DNA from: CAITSH01 sp945892985
GTDB lineage: Bacteria > Pseudomonadota > Gammaproteobacteria > Burkholderiales > SG8-39
Direction: 5' to 3'
DNA: 64,000 nucleotides
Assembly (NCBI GenBank): GCA_945892985.1
Contig: CAMDDU010000017.1
Location: forward strand, 1-64,000
Position 1 is the stretch's first letter, and each line of letters opens with the position of its first letter. This document shows, in pieces, positions 16,896 to 25,735 of the stretch. The position numbers and the translations under genes were made by a program. Below the pieces are notes generated by a model. The model did no database searches. It was not told the origin of the DNA and worked only from the letters and a program-made list of their open reading frames with translations.

Positions 16896-17876
16896 TTACG
16901 CGTAAACGTGGGCGGAGGAATGCGAGGGGATCGGCAAAAGCGCAGCCTTGGCGAACTCAAACGCGGCATCGATTTCGAGCTTGAGTTCGGCGATCATCGA
17001 ATCTTCGGTGACCGAGGTCAGCAATTTCCTGGTTTTTAGTGTTTTCCTGCTCGCTTCAATGGGGCATCGTGCGCGCCAAGTTTGATACTCCGCCTCCGTG
17101 CGGTAGCCGAGGTGGTTGTCAAATTCTGGCCCGCAGTGTTCGCGCCATCTATAGGTGTCGAACACTAAAAATGACGGCCCGCCGCCCTGACGAGCACGTA
17201 AGATTGCTTCCTGGGTTGCCGTGAAAACGGCAGCGACGTCATTTCCGTCGGCGGAGGTGTAATTCATTCCATGCGCACGCGCGAGCTCAGTAAGTTGTCG
17301 CGGAGGTTGGCGTTCCTCAAGTGGCGTATACACCGAATACAGATTGTTCTCGCAGATAAACAGCACTGGAAGCTTACGCAAGCTGGCGAAATTGGCGCTT
17401 TCGTGGAAAACGCCTTCCTCGACGCAGGCATCCCCGAAAAATGCAACGCTAACGCTATCTTTGCCGTCTATCTGGTCAGCGAGTGCCGTGCCTACCGCGA
17501 GTGGAATAGAGCTTGCAACAATTGGGACGCTGGCGATTAGTCCTTTCTCAGGATCGGTGAGATGCATGGATCCGCCGCGACCGCCCAAGCAGCCAGACGC
17601 CTTGCCATAAATTTCAGCCAACATCGCTTTAAGATCGCCCGCCATTGCTAAGAAGTGGGCATGGCAACGATGCGTGCTGAATACCCTATCTGTATGTAAT
17701 AGCGCATGGCAGGCGCCTACCGCGGTTGCTTCCTGGCCGATAGAAAGATGAACCGGGCAGCGCATTTCCTGCTCCGCGTAGCGCTCAGCAATAGTTTCTT
17801 CAACCATGCGAATTCTGAGCATGGCAAGATGCATACGCAGGAATCGATCGTTTTCAATATCTGGTTGAGCGCTCAA
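16896..17876 (-). CDS. ThDP-dependent dehydrogenase E1 component, alpha subunit-like
   Basis: The 326-residue protein has the E1 alpha layout: HLSIGQEATAVGA, THRCHAHFLAMAGD, GGRGGSMHL and the ThDP motif starting with GDACVEEG at 148 and ending ENN at 176-178. It lies directly upstream of the beta subunit and downstream of a methyltransferase gene. Together the two subunits should decarboxylate a 2-oxoacid and form an activated aldehyde. The lack of E2/E3 partners suggests transfer to a sugar ketone or aldehyde. Confidence 0.85.
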   Translation of the reverse strand: MSAQPDIENDRFLRMHLAMLRIRMVEETIAERYAEQEMRCPVHLSIGQEATAVGACHALLHTDRVFSTHRCHAHFLAMAGDLKAMLAEIYGKASGCLGGRGGSMHLTDPEKGLIASVPIVASSIPLAVGTALADQIDGKDSVSVAFFGDACVEEGVFHESANFASLRKLPVLFICENNLYSVYTPLEERQPPRQLTELARAHGMNYTSADGNDVAAVFTATQEAILRARQGGGPSFLVFDTYRWREHCGPEFDNHLGYRTEAEYQTWRARCPIEASRKTLKTRKLLTSVTEDSMIAELKLEIDAAFEFAKAALLPIPSHSSAHVYA

Positions 17877-18006
17877 TCCTTGTCTCCTTTATGAATCATT
17901 TGGCAAGATAAGCCGTTCAGAAAAATAGGTTGGGAAAGATCATGCGCGGTGGTTTTTCCAGACGCTGGTTTATAAATTTTAATAAGGTAAGCGCTTTGTC
18001 CACAGT

Positions 18007-18672
18007 TCAACCTGACACTGTCTCGAGAATGGTCCAGTAGTAATCGCCGGTATATCCTGCGTCTCGCAACAACCCCATCCAGAATTCCTTGGTTCCGTAA
18101 GTTCTGGCGGTAAGTACCCAATCGAGGAATAACTGTTCCTCAGCCGGGGTTCGGTACGCATCAACCTGAACATAGCCCCTACCTGGCGCGAGCCGTTCTA
18201 TTTCCATAATGGCTTGTACGCATTCGGTTTGATCAAGATTGTGAACGGCATTGATCGACAGGACTGCTTGAAAACTACTGTCTGGAAAAGGCAGATGGGT
18301 GGCGTTGCCGAGGTGTACGCGACCAACAATCTCGGGCTCGCAATGCGTGACCGCATAAGTGGAGATGTCAAGCCCAAAAACCTCCAACCCCGGGCAGACT
18401 TTCATTAGATCCTTAACTAAAAATCCTTTTCCGCAACCCACGTCCAAGACCCGATCGCCTGATTTTAGCTCGTAGTGTCGCACGATGTCTTCAGCGATCG
18501 GTATCCAACGGCCGTCGTAACGATATCCGCCATAGCCTTGCTCACGTGTGCCGTCGAAGTATTCACGACCGAATTTCATAGCGATGGCGCGATTCTCGGT
18601 CTTGTTGCTGAGACGAGCATCTACGTTGCGTTTGGCGCGGGGGTAGCGTGCCAGAAGGTTGATCTCGGTCAT
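18007..18672 (-). CDS. Class I SAM-dependent methyltransferase (copy 2 of 2)
   Basis: The start was placed at the ATG at 18672 because this aligns with copy 1 at 7294 (MTEINLLARYPRAKRN against MAEIELLRALPKGKRN), giving 221 residues. It has VLDVGCGKGFLVKDL, LPFPDSSFQAVLSINAVHNL, RLAPGRGYVQVDAYRTP and the shared YFDGTREQGYGGYRYDGRW segment. It precedes the E1-like pair on the same strand. The two methyltransferases are clear paralogues and probably act on related substrates. Confidence 0.87.
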   Translation of the reverse strand: MTEINLLARYPRAKRNVDARLSNKTENRAIAMKFGREYFDGTREQGYGGYRYDGRWIPIAEDIVRHYELKSGDRVLDVGCGKGFLVKDLMKVCPGLEVFGLDISTYAVTHCEPEIVGRVHLGNATHLPFPDSSFQAVLSINAVHNLDQTECVQAIMEIERLAPGRGYVQVDAYRTPAEEQLFLDWVLTARTYGTKEFWMGLLRDAGYTGDYYWTILETVSG

Positions 18673-18877
18673 TAGCGTGTGGCCATTGGCCACGGTACCC
18701 TGTGAACACCGAACGTACACTCCCCGTGGCGCCCGATTAAATGCAAATCAGGAAGCGCTATGCTAGAAATCGTCAGGCCGTAATTGCTGTCGGTGATCGG
18801 GCGAGCACGGAAAAAATTGGATTGTTCGAGCGATCGTGATAACACGATGTTCAGCATTATATTTTCGGTGGGGAATA

Positions 18878-20140
18878 TCAATTCAGCAGATCCGCATGTT
18901 TTCGCAGGAATGCTGCTCCGATGCGCCCCGAAATTTTTTCGGCGCGCTTGTTCGGTGAGTATTTCAGGAAGTTTTCCCAGAATGCTTCTTGCAATATTCT
19001 ATCATCGCGTGTCGGGTGCCATTGCCCTCGCAATCTTTCATCTATTTCAATGGCGAATTCACGAATTTCTTCCGCAGTGTTATTGACAACTTCCAAGCCA
19101 TTTTTCTCAAAAAGAAAGGTCTCACTTGCATCGGCGAGGTCGATTTCAAATATTTCACGCATGCTCAGGAATCGCTGCTTTTCTTTGTGCCAAAGTCGTT
19201 TTACGATTACGGGGTCGGTTATGAACTGATCAAGCAGAAAATCAATCTGCGTAGAACTATAATTCACGTGATGCATTGGTTTTCGAAACACAAACGGAAT
19301 GGCGAAAACGCCGGAATCCCCGCCAAAATAAGCGGCACAGTTCGCCAGTAGATAAATGTCGGCGAAGTCGCTACGAAAGGGACTTGATGCGTAGTCAATT
19401 ATCTTAGGGTTGTTGTTTATGGTGAATTTTTCTGCGACAAGTGAACCCATGCGTAATACATAGTGGCCCCGTTGCGCCAGTTCCTCAGACGCCAATCCCA
19501 TGGAATCGATGCTGAAGTTGCGGTAATCATGCTGCGGAAAACGTCCTTTCCCGGCATTGTCGAGGTATGCAGAGTCCCTGTTGTGGATGCAGATCCACGA
19601 TGCTCCGTCGGGTATGCCCAATTGCCGAAGCAAGCCAATCCCCTGCTGCCGCTCGCTTTCGGAAAACTGGAGCTGTATTTTTATATACGGAAATATTACG
19701 TAGTCTTTCCGGCGCCCGTATAACTTCACGTGGTGACGTTCGCCGCGGGTCCAAAAGAGGCAAGCTTCGTCCAGTACTTTCCAAAGGGTTGCTCCAGGCG
19801 TAACGCGTATTTTTCGTTCCCACATCAATTCGAGTTGGGTATTGCAAGCCGGTTGTGGACAGCCAATGATATCAACTGTGCGCCGAGTCGCGTGCTCACG
19901 CTCTCGCAGGCACAAATAAGCCTCGATATCCCCGGCGAAATGACCTATGCGGCCACTGGGCATTGTGCCGAATCGAATGATAACCAGAGGGCGTAACAGA
20001 GTTACTATAAGGACGATAGGCGCAGCGGAAATGACCGACATGCGAAAGAGCGCTCGCTTGGTAAGGGATTTGCATTTCCGCAGCAGCACGAAAACGCCAC
20101 CACGTTGTATCTCGTCCAGGTGTCTGCGAGCATTTGTCAT
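18878..20140 (-). CDS. TIGR04372-like putative glycosyltransferase
   Basis: This 420-residue protein has a hydrophobic N-terminal stretch (around residues 34-52, likely one membrane segment) followed by RFGTMPSGRIGHFAGDIEAYL. That RIGHF...E motif is characteristic, as I recall it, of the TIGR04372 family of putative glycosyltransferases in polysaccharide loci. Later parts include WICIHNRDSAYL, YRNFSIDSM, YVLRMGS and GGDSGVFAIPFVFRKP, resembling the donor side of a GT-B fold. The protein at 27355-28935 shares this C-terminal layout. It likely adds one of the unusual sugars at the inner membrane. Confidence 0.65.
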   Translation of the reverse strand: MTNARRHLDEIQRGGVFVLLRKCKSLTKRALFRMSVISAAPIVLIVTLLRPLVIIRFGTMPSGRIGHFAGDIEAYLCLREREHATRRTVDIIGCPQPACNTQLELMWERKIRVTPGATLWKVLDEACLFWTRGERHHVKLYGRRKDYVIFPYIKIQLQFSESERQQGIGLLRQLGIPDGASWICIHNRDSAYLDNAGKGRFPQHDYRNFSIDSMGLASEELAQRGHYVLRMGSLVAEKFTINNNPKIIDYASSPFRSDFADIYLLANCAAYFGGDSGVFAIPFVFRKPMHHVNYSSTQIDFLLDQFITDPVIVKRLWHKEKQRFLSMREIFEIDLADASETFLFEKNGLEVVNNTAEEIREFAIEIDERLRGQWHPTRDDRILQEAFWENFLKYSPNKRAEKISGRIGAAFLRKHADLLN

Positions 20141-20597
20141 ATTTTGGAGCGGTCTGTGCCATGTCGGAACGCCGTTCTTTCAAAATGAACGTATTCCCGC
20201 GATTGAAAATTGATTTTTTGAGGCGCAGTCACCGCGATACTCTGGCTCTGCCCCGTTTGGGTTGCTAGGGCAAGGCTGCAGCGGACCCCTGTACCCTATT
20301 CCAAGATATTACACGGCCAGCTTCGATTCTGGCAAGATTGGCCCTTGGGTTGGGGAAGGTGAGTTTTCATTCTAGGAGAAGCATCGCCTTGCCCGAAATC
20401 TGCTTACAAAGCAAGTAAATATTCTTCAGTCGAACGATTGCAAATGCTAGTGCGCGAGTATCCCGACTACTGTGTTTTTAGCAGATAAGGTTTTGTTATT
20501 ATTTTTTTCGCAAAATGCCGAGGCCAAAGCGATGCTCTAGTCGTTGCGCACAGGTGCTATTGCCTCCCTACCTGGCAGACTACAGCGCTGAAAAAAC
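20141..20597. other. Divergent intergenic region, no gene seen
   Basis: The 457 bases lie between the divergent TIGR04372-like gene and the ABC transporter gene. The part from about 20400 to 20520 is AT-rich with a TATTAT at 20497-20502 that could be a -10 element for the + strand operon. No good -35, no JUMPstart-like element and no open frame of note were seen. Confidence 0.4.
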
Positions 20598-22367
20598 ATG
20601 TTGCACGGTAACGCCACACTCTTTATTGCACTTTGGCAGCACATCGCACGCAGGCGCCGTATCCAATTCTTTTCCCTCCTGATTCTCATGGGGGTGACTT
20701 CACTTTTTGAAATGGTCGGCATTGGGGCGGTTTTGCCCTTTCTCGCGGTGCTGACTTCGCCGATCCGGGTGTTTGCGCATCCCGAGACGGCATCATTTAT
20801 TCAATTTTTGGGGATCACGTCGGCGGGGCAACTCGTACTGCCGTTGACCATCGGATTCGTCTTAATTGCGCTTACGGCAACGTCGTTGCGGCTGTTGACG
20901 GTCTGGGCAAGTACGCGCCTGTCTTATGCCACTGGGGGGGATTTGAGCCTCACAATGTACCGCCTTATGCTATACCAGCCCTATGCTGTCCATCTTGCAA
21001 AGAACAGCAGCGAGGCGATTACGCTTATTACCAATAAAGCGAATGTGCTGGCCTCTTTCATCATGACCGCCGCAACAATCGTTAGCGCGACCGCTTCGCT
21101 GATCGCGATTCTGATTGCCTTGGTCCTAATTGACCCGTTTATATCGCTTGCCATTTTCTTGAGCTTCGGCTTGGTTTATGGTCTGACCATCAAACTTACG
21201 CGGGTTAGGCTGCTGGAGAACGGGCGAGTCATTGCTCGCGAGTCGACCGTAGTGTTGAAATCGCTGCAAGAAGGTTTTGGTGGTATTCGCGACATTATTA
21301 TCGATGGCAGGCAGACAGTTTATTGCGAAATTTATCGTCGCGCGGACTTTCCCATGCGCTTGGCGCTGGGAAGTAATGCTTTTATCAATGTCGGCCCACG
21401 GTATGTGATCGAGGCTTTGGGAATGCTGGTGATTGCGGCGCTTGCCTATTTCCTTAACCGGCAAAGCGATGGCATTGTTGCGGCTATTCCGGTGCTCGGC
21501 GCCTTTGTGCTCGGCGCGCAACGATTGCTGCCGGTGTTGCAACAGGCCTATGCGGCGTGGTCCAATATTCGCGGATCACAGGCGTCTCTCCAGGAGGCGG
21601 TAGATTTTCTTGAACAGGAATTGCCAGAATACTCTGATGAACCCGCAACTGAGCCAATCCTGGCTTGGCATCAAATTGGGTTGAATGAGTTGTCATTCCG
21701 GTATAGGGAAGATGCGCCATGGATCCTCCGAAATGTAAATCTGACAATCGAAAAAGGCAGCTGCGTAGGTTTTATTGGGGCTAGTGGTAGCGGGAAAAGC
21801 ACATTACTGGACATCATCATGGGTCTTCTCGATCCGACATCTGGTGCGCTTACTATCGACGGGCGGCGGATTACCCGGGGCAATCGCCGCGCTTGGCAGG
21901 CGCATATCGCGCATATTCCGCAGGTTATTTTCCTGACCGACGGTACGATTGAAGAAAATATTGCGTTTGGCGTGTTGAAAGAAGAAATTGATCATGAACG
22001 TGTTCGCGCGGTTGCGAGGCAAGCGCAGATTGACGGGGTCGTCGAAGCGTGGCCTGATAAATACCAGACCCGAGTAGGCGAACGTGGAATTCAGTTGTCG
22101 GGAGGGCAACGCCAGCGGATAGGTATTGCTCGGGCCCTGTACAAGCGTGCCGAAGTGCTCATCTTTGATGAGGCGACCAACGCTCTTGATGCTGAGACTG
22201 AAAAGGCGGTCATGTCATCGATAGAAGGGCTACGAGCAGAGTTCACGATTCTCATAATCGCGCACAGAACAAGCACTCTTAGCGGTTGCGCTCAAATTGT
22301 TGAGCTGGGTGGTGGCGGCATTATGCGGATCGGTACATTTCAGGAAATCAGTTCGCTACCTCAATGA
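20598..22367 (+). CDS. ABC transporter, fused permease-ATPase (PglK/MsbA-type flippase)
   Basis: The 589-residue half-transporter has an N-terminal transmembrane domain with about six hydrophobic helices (residues about 20-320) that opens with TSLFEMVGIGAVLPFLAVL, much like PglK/WlaB flippases. The ATPase domain has Walker A GASGSGKST at 394-402, signature LSGGQ at 500-504, and Walker B plus D-loop VLIFDEATNALD. PglK flips lipid-linked oligosaccharides, so this is a candidate exporter for the glycan built here. It leads a + strand operon with methyltransferase genes. Confidence 0.85.
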   Translation: MLHGNATLFIALWQHIARRRRIQFFSLLILMGVTSLFEMVGIGAVLPFLAVLTSPIRVFAHPETASFIQFLGITSAGQLVLPLTIGFVLIALTATSLRLLTVWASTRLSYATGGDLSLTMYRLMLYQPYAVHLAKNSSEAITLITNKANVLASFIMTAATIVSATASLIAILIALVLIDPFISLAIFLSFGLVYGLTIKLTRVRLLENGRVIARESTVVLKSLQEGFGGIRDIIIDGRQTVYCEIYRRADFPMRLALGSNAFINVGPRYVIEALGMLVIAALAYFLNRQSDGIVAAIPVLGAFVLGAQRLLPVLQQAYAAWSNIRGSQASLQEAVDFLEQELPEYSDEPATEPILAWHQIGLNELSFRYREDAPWILRNVNLTIEKGSCVGFIGASGSGKSTLLDIIMGLLDPTSGALTIDGRRITRGNRRAWQAHIAHIPQVIFLTDGTIEENIAFGVLKEEIDHERVRAVARQAQIDGVVEAWPDKYQTRVGERGIQLSGGQRQRIGIARALYKRAEVLIFDEATNALDAETEKAVMSSIEGLRAEFTILIIAHRTSTLSGCAQIVELGGGGIMRIGTFQEISSLPQ

Positions 22368-22401
22368 CTACCCGGTCGCAATCGCCGCCGTATCGGACCC
22401 T

Positions 22402-23592
22402 ATGAAGCAGAAACATCTTTGTGCTGTTTGTGGCGCGTCTGCGCTGAAAAATGTAGACGGGTACGTAGAATTGCCTCGTGTTACCTCCGATTGCCGACCT
22501 CGGCCTGCGGGCGGGTGTTTGGTGGTTTGCCAAGAATGCGGCGCCATTCAAAAAATGCCCACGGTCGAGTGGGTGCTTGAAACAAAGGATATTTACGCGA
22601 AGTACGATCTTTGGCCTCTTTCTGCGGGCAGAGAACAGCCCATTTTTCTGGGCAATGGTTCGGTTCGTCCTCGCTCTTCATTGCTGGTTGATTTCGTGCG
22701 ACAGGAGGCTGCGCTCCCGCTCAAAGGTCGGTTTTTGGATATCGGTTGTGGTACTGGAGCGGCGATCAGAAGTTTTGCGACGGAATACCCAGCTTGGCGT
22801 TTGAATGGTGCCGATCTATCGGAGCGCGCGCTGCCGTACCTTGAGAAAATTCCCGGGTTTGATCGACTATTTACGGGGGAAATCTCCGCTATCGAAGGAA
22901 CATTTGACCTTGTTTGCATGATCCATTCACTGGAGCACTTTCCCGATCCACATCGGGGTTTGGTGCAGGCACGGGACAGATTAAGTCCGGATGGTGTGCT
23001 GTTTGTGGAGGTGCCGAATGTCGCCACCAATCCGTTCGATTTGCTCATTGCCGACCACTTGCTTCATTTCACCCCACAACATCTGCGGCATGTGGCGAAG
23101 CGCGCCGGTTTAGTCGTGTCAATAGTAAGAGATGATGTTTTACCGAAGGAAATTACCATGCTGACCGCTAAGGCAACTGATCGCGCCAGCACGGAACCGA
23201 AACTTGACGCTCGGTATTGGTTTGATTATTTCAACGCGTCGGTGCGCTGGTTGTCGACCGTCCTGTCGGAGGCGCGAAAGCATGCGTCGGAAGCAAAGCG
23301 GGCGGGCCGGCCATTCGGGATATTCGGGACGTCGATATCCGGAATGTGGTTGTACGGCGCCTTGGGAGGATTGGTGGATTTTTTTGTGGATGAAGATAGT
23401 GGTCGCCAAGGCCAAAACTGGGAAGGTCTGCCAGTATTGAGGCCGGATGAGGTCCGGGTTGGGGCCTGCGTGTACATGCCCCTGATCCCGGAAGTTGCAG
23501 CCCGGCTGGCCGGGCGTCTGGGCGGTGGCAGTGTTTCCTATATTGAAACACCGCCTTTTGATGTGATTCCAGGATCACCAAAGATCAAATAA
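22402..23592 (+). CDS. Class I SAM C-methyltransferase with N-terminal zinc-binding domain
   Basis: The ATG at 22402 gives 396 residues. An N-terminal CxxC pair (CAVCG) and a second (CQECG) suggest the zinc-binding domain of the sugar C-methyltransferase family. The SAM domain has LDIGCGTGAAIRSF, and LVCMIHSLEHFPDP and VPNVATNPFDLL follow. A C-terminal Rossmann-like part (GIFGTSISGMWLYGAL ... VDEDSGRQG) matches the third domain of this family, typified by TDP-sugar C-3 methyltransferases such as TylC3. It probably C-methylates a keto-sugar nucleotide. Confidence 0.82.
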   Translation: MKQKHLCAVCGASALKNVDGYVELPRVTSDCRPRPAGGCLVVCQECGAIQKMPTVEWVLETKDIYAKYDLWPLSAGREQPIFLGNGSVRPRSSLLVDFVRQEAALPLKGRFLDIGCGTGAAIRSFATEYPAWRLNGADLSERALPYLEKIPGFDRLFTGEISAIEGTFDLVCMIHSLEHFPDPHRGLVQARDRLSPDGVLFVEVPNVATNPFDLLIADHLLHFTPQHLRHVAKRAGLVVSIVRDDVLPKEITMLTAKATDRASTEPKLDARYWFDYFNASVRWLSTVLSEARKHASEAKRAGRPFGIFGTSISGMWLYGALGGLVDFFVDEDSGRQGQNWEGLPVLRPDEVRVGACVYMPLIPEVAARLAGRLGGGSVSYIETPPFDVIPGSPKIK

Positions 23593-23701
23593 GTGGCAAA
23601 CCGAATTGGTGCAATCCACGTAACATTCGGGTGTCGGGGGTGTATCGCAGCTATATGACGACCTATTGGGACAAACACGTTGCAGACTAACTGAGGATTA
23701 A

Positions 23702-24628
23702 ATGGGTATTGGACCACCGGCAGTAGAGTTGTACAGAATTCTTCGCGACAATGGCCAACTCAAGGGTCTCAGAAGTGTCATTGAGCTTGGATCCCAGGAT
23801 ATTCCATTGCATGACTGGCACCAGAATTGGGCCAAGGAATTTATCGGCGCAGGCCAGGGAAAGGTCGATCAGGCACCGCTCACCGCTGAACAATTTCACA
23901 AAGGTCTCGGCTTTACTGATTACGCCTGCATAGATGCGGATGGGCATAACGGGGCCTTTGTATTCGACCTGAACATGGACCTGCGTGGAACATACGGGTT
24001 CGACAAAACCTTCGATCTTGTAACAAACCACGGCACTTCCGAGCACGTATTCAACCAGTTTCAGTGCTTTAAGAATGTGCACGACTTGCTGCGGGTGGGC
24101 GGACTTGCCATGCATGTCCTGCCCTTTGAAGGCTATCTCAATCACGGCTACTTCAACTACCAGCCATCCATGTTTGTGGACATGGCGATCGCCAATAAGT
24201 ATGAATTGCTTGGGATGTGGTACCACTCCCAGCGCAGTTCCGGGCTGTTTAAGTACAGGGGAAATACCGTGCCACTCCATTACACGGATGATCTTTTGCG
24301 GGTTCTCGATGAACTCGTCAGGGAAGGAAAACTACTATCGTCGCCTCTTAATACGGATTCTGCATTGTCTGTGGTTTACAGGAAAACGACAGAAGATGGA
24401 TTCAGACTTCCATTTGATTCGCGCTTTAGCGAACAAAGCAAGCTCGTGGAACATTACGTGGCGACTTCGATTTTGCAACGGAATAAAATGTACACATCTT
24501 CCGATCATTTGCGCGATATCAATATTCATATGGGGCAGGGAAGGTTCAAAGAATTGATACGGCGGGTTTTGGCCAATCCAGGACTTTTGAAGAAGCGCTT
24601 TAAGAAAATATTTTTCGGAACGCATTGA
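23702..24628 (+). CDS. SAM-dependent methyltransferase-like protein
   Basis: The 308-residue protein shows VIELGSQDIP near residue 29 in the position of SAM motif I, ACIDADGHNGAFVFDLN, and DLVTNHGTSEHVFNQFQCF, followed by LRVGGLAMHVLP, a common class I pattern. Motif I is degenerate, so activity is less sure than for its neighbours. A TGAGGA ribosome-binding site lies upstream of the ATG. It sits in a run of four methyltransferase-like genes. Confidence 0.65.
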   Translation: MGIGPPAVELYRILRDNGQLKGLRSVIELGSQDIPLHDWHQNWAKEFIGAGQGKVDQAPLTAEQFHKGLGFTDYACIDADGHNGAFVFDLNMDLRGTYGFDKTFDLVTNHGTSEHVFNQFQCFKNVHDLLRVGGLAMHVLPFEGYLNHGYFNYQPSMFVDMAIANKYELLGMWYHSQRSSGLFKYRGNTVPLHYTDDLLRVLDELVREGKLLSSPLNTDSALSVVYRKTTEDGFRLPFDSRFSEQSKLVEHYVATSILQRNKMYTSSDHLRDINIHMGQGRFKELIRRVLANPGLLKKRFKKIFFGTH

Positions 24629-24756
24629 TTGAAAGCTTTGACGCTGTTACAGGAAGCTGTTGGGCCAACTCCTTTTATGGGTTTCTGTGCATGCGGTTTT
24701 TTTAGTCTCATCAAATTTCAGACCGCTAATTCCATGATCTCAGGAGGATTTTGAAC

Positions 24757-25692
24757 GTGGCAAAATTTGAACAAATATGTCAGGAATTATTCGTTTCGCC
24801 ATGTGTAGTTGTTGATGTTGGTGCATCGGGAGGTGTGGGTGAGTTAAGAGGATTTCCAGGATTGTGTGAAGTGCATGCCGCAGAACCTCGTTTGGATTCG
24901 TTTAATGCCTTGAATGGGGACGTTCAGAGTAGTCCTTATGCAAGCTTCAAAAGCTATGACAAGGGTCTCGCCAAAACTCCCGGAATTCACACCTTGTACG
25001 TCACGCGGACTCCGGAGGCTAGTTCCTTGTACCCGCCCAATATGGCGATTGTTCAACGCTGGCGAAAAGATGGAATCCTTGACGTTGTAGCGGAAGTTCC
25101 CATCGACTGCATCACGCTCGAGCAGATGCTGATACAAGGCGGTATAGATTACGTTGACCTAATCAAGGTTGACACTCAGGGAAGCGAGTTGGATATTCTG
25201 CTCTCGGGTGGGGAGCGTTTAAACAATATTTCTGTGATTAAATGCGAGCTTGAATTTGTCGAGTTGTACAAAGGGCAGCCACTTTTTGACGATGTGGTTA
25301 GGGAATTATCTGCGAGAGGTTTCCGCTATGTCGGGCTCTTTGATGGACATGTCTATTCCGGCAAAAGCATTTGGGGCGATGCCATTTTTATCAAAAAACG
25401 TTTTGACAGTCGTGACAAAATGATCAAGGCGGCAGCAATCCTGATCAACGAGGGTTATTACGAGGATGCTCGATGGCTCGTGTTGGATCACGCGGAGCCG
25501 ATAGAAAGTTTTAAGCTGATGGCCGACGCGCATATTCTCGAGTCTCATCCGAATTCGCGTTATTACAAACGCTCGAATGAAATACTTAAAGCACTGGGAG
25601 AGAAAATTCCCTTTCTGGAAAAGGTTCGCGTATTTCTTTCCAGATATATACGCCGTACGAAACTGGGTCGTGTGTCAGCGCATATGCGGTAA
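24757..25692 (+). CDS. FkbM family methyltransferase
   Basis: The GTG at 24757 is chosen because AGGAGG lies at 24742-24747, nine bases upstream, whereas the TTG at 24751 would be too close. The 311-residue protein has VVVDVGASGGVGE (SAM motif I), CITLEQMLIQGGIDYVDLIKVDTQGSELDIL (the FkbM hallmark KVDxQGxE) and NISVIKCELEFVELYKGQ. FkbM proteins O-methylate sugars and polyketides. It likely methylates a glycan hydroxyl. Confidence 0.88.
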   Translation: MAKFEQICQELFVSPCVVVDVGASGGVGELRGFPGLCEVHAAEPRLDSFNALNGDVQSSPYASFKSYDKGLAKTPGIHTLYVTRTPEASSLYPPNMAIVQRWRKDGILDVVAEVPIDCITLEQMLIQGGIDYVDLIKVDTQGSELDILLSGGERLNNISVIKCELEFVELYKGQPLFDDVVRELSARGFRYVGLFDGHVYSGKSIWGDAIFIKKRFDSRDKMIKAAAILINEGYYEDARWLVLDHAEPIESFKLMADAHILESHPNSRYYKRSNEILKALGEKIPFLEKVRVFLSRYIRRTKLGRVSAHMR

Positions 25693-25735
25693 GTTTTCGC
25701 TTAGACGGAGTGGCAGAAATTAAGAGGTAAGGAAT

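Noticed and set aside
15804..17876. Pyruvate dehydrogenase complex genes
   Set aside because: No lipoyl E2 or E3 in the neighbourhood; all flanking genes are sugar-related.
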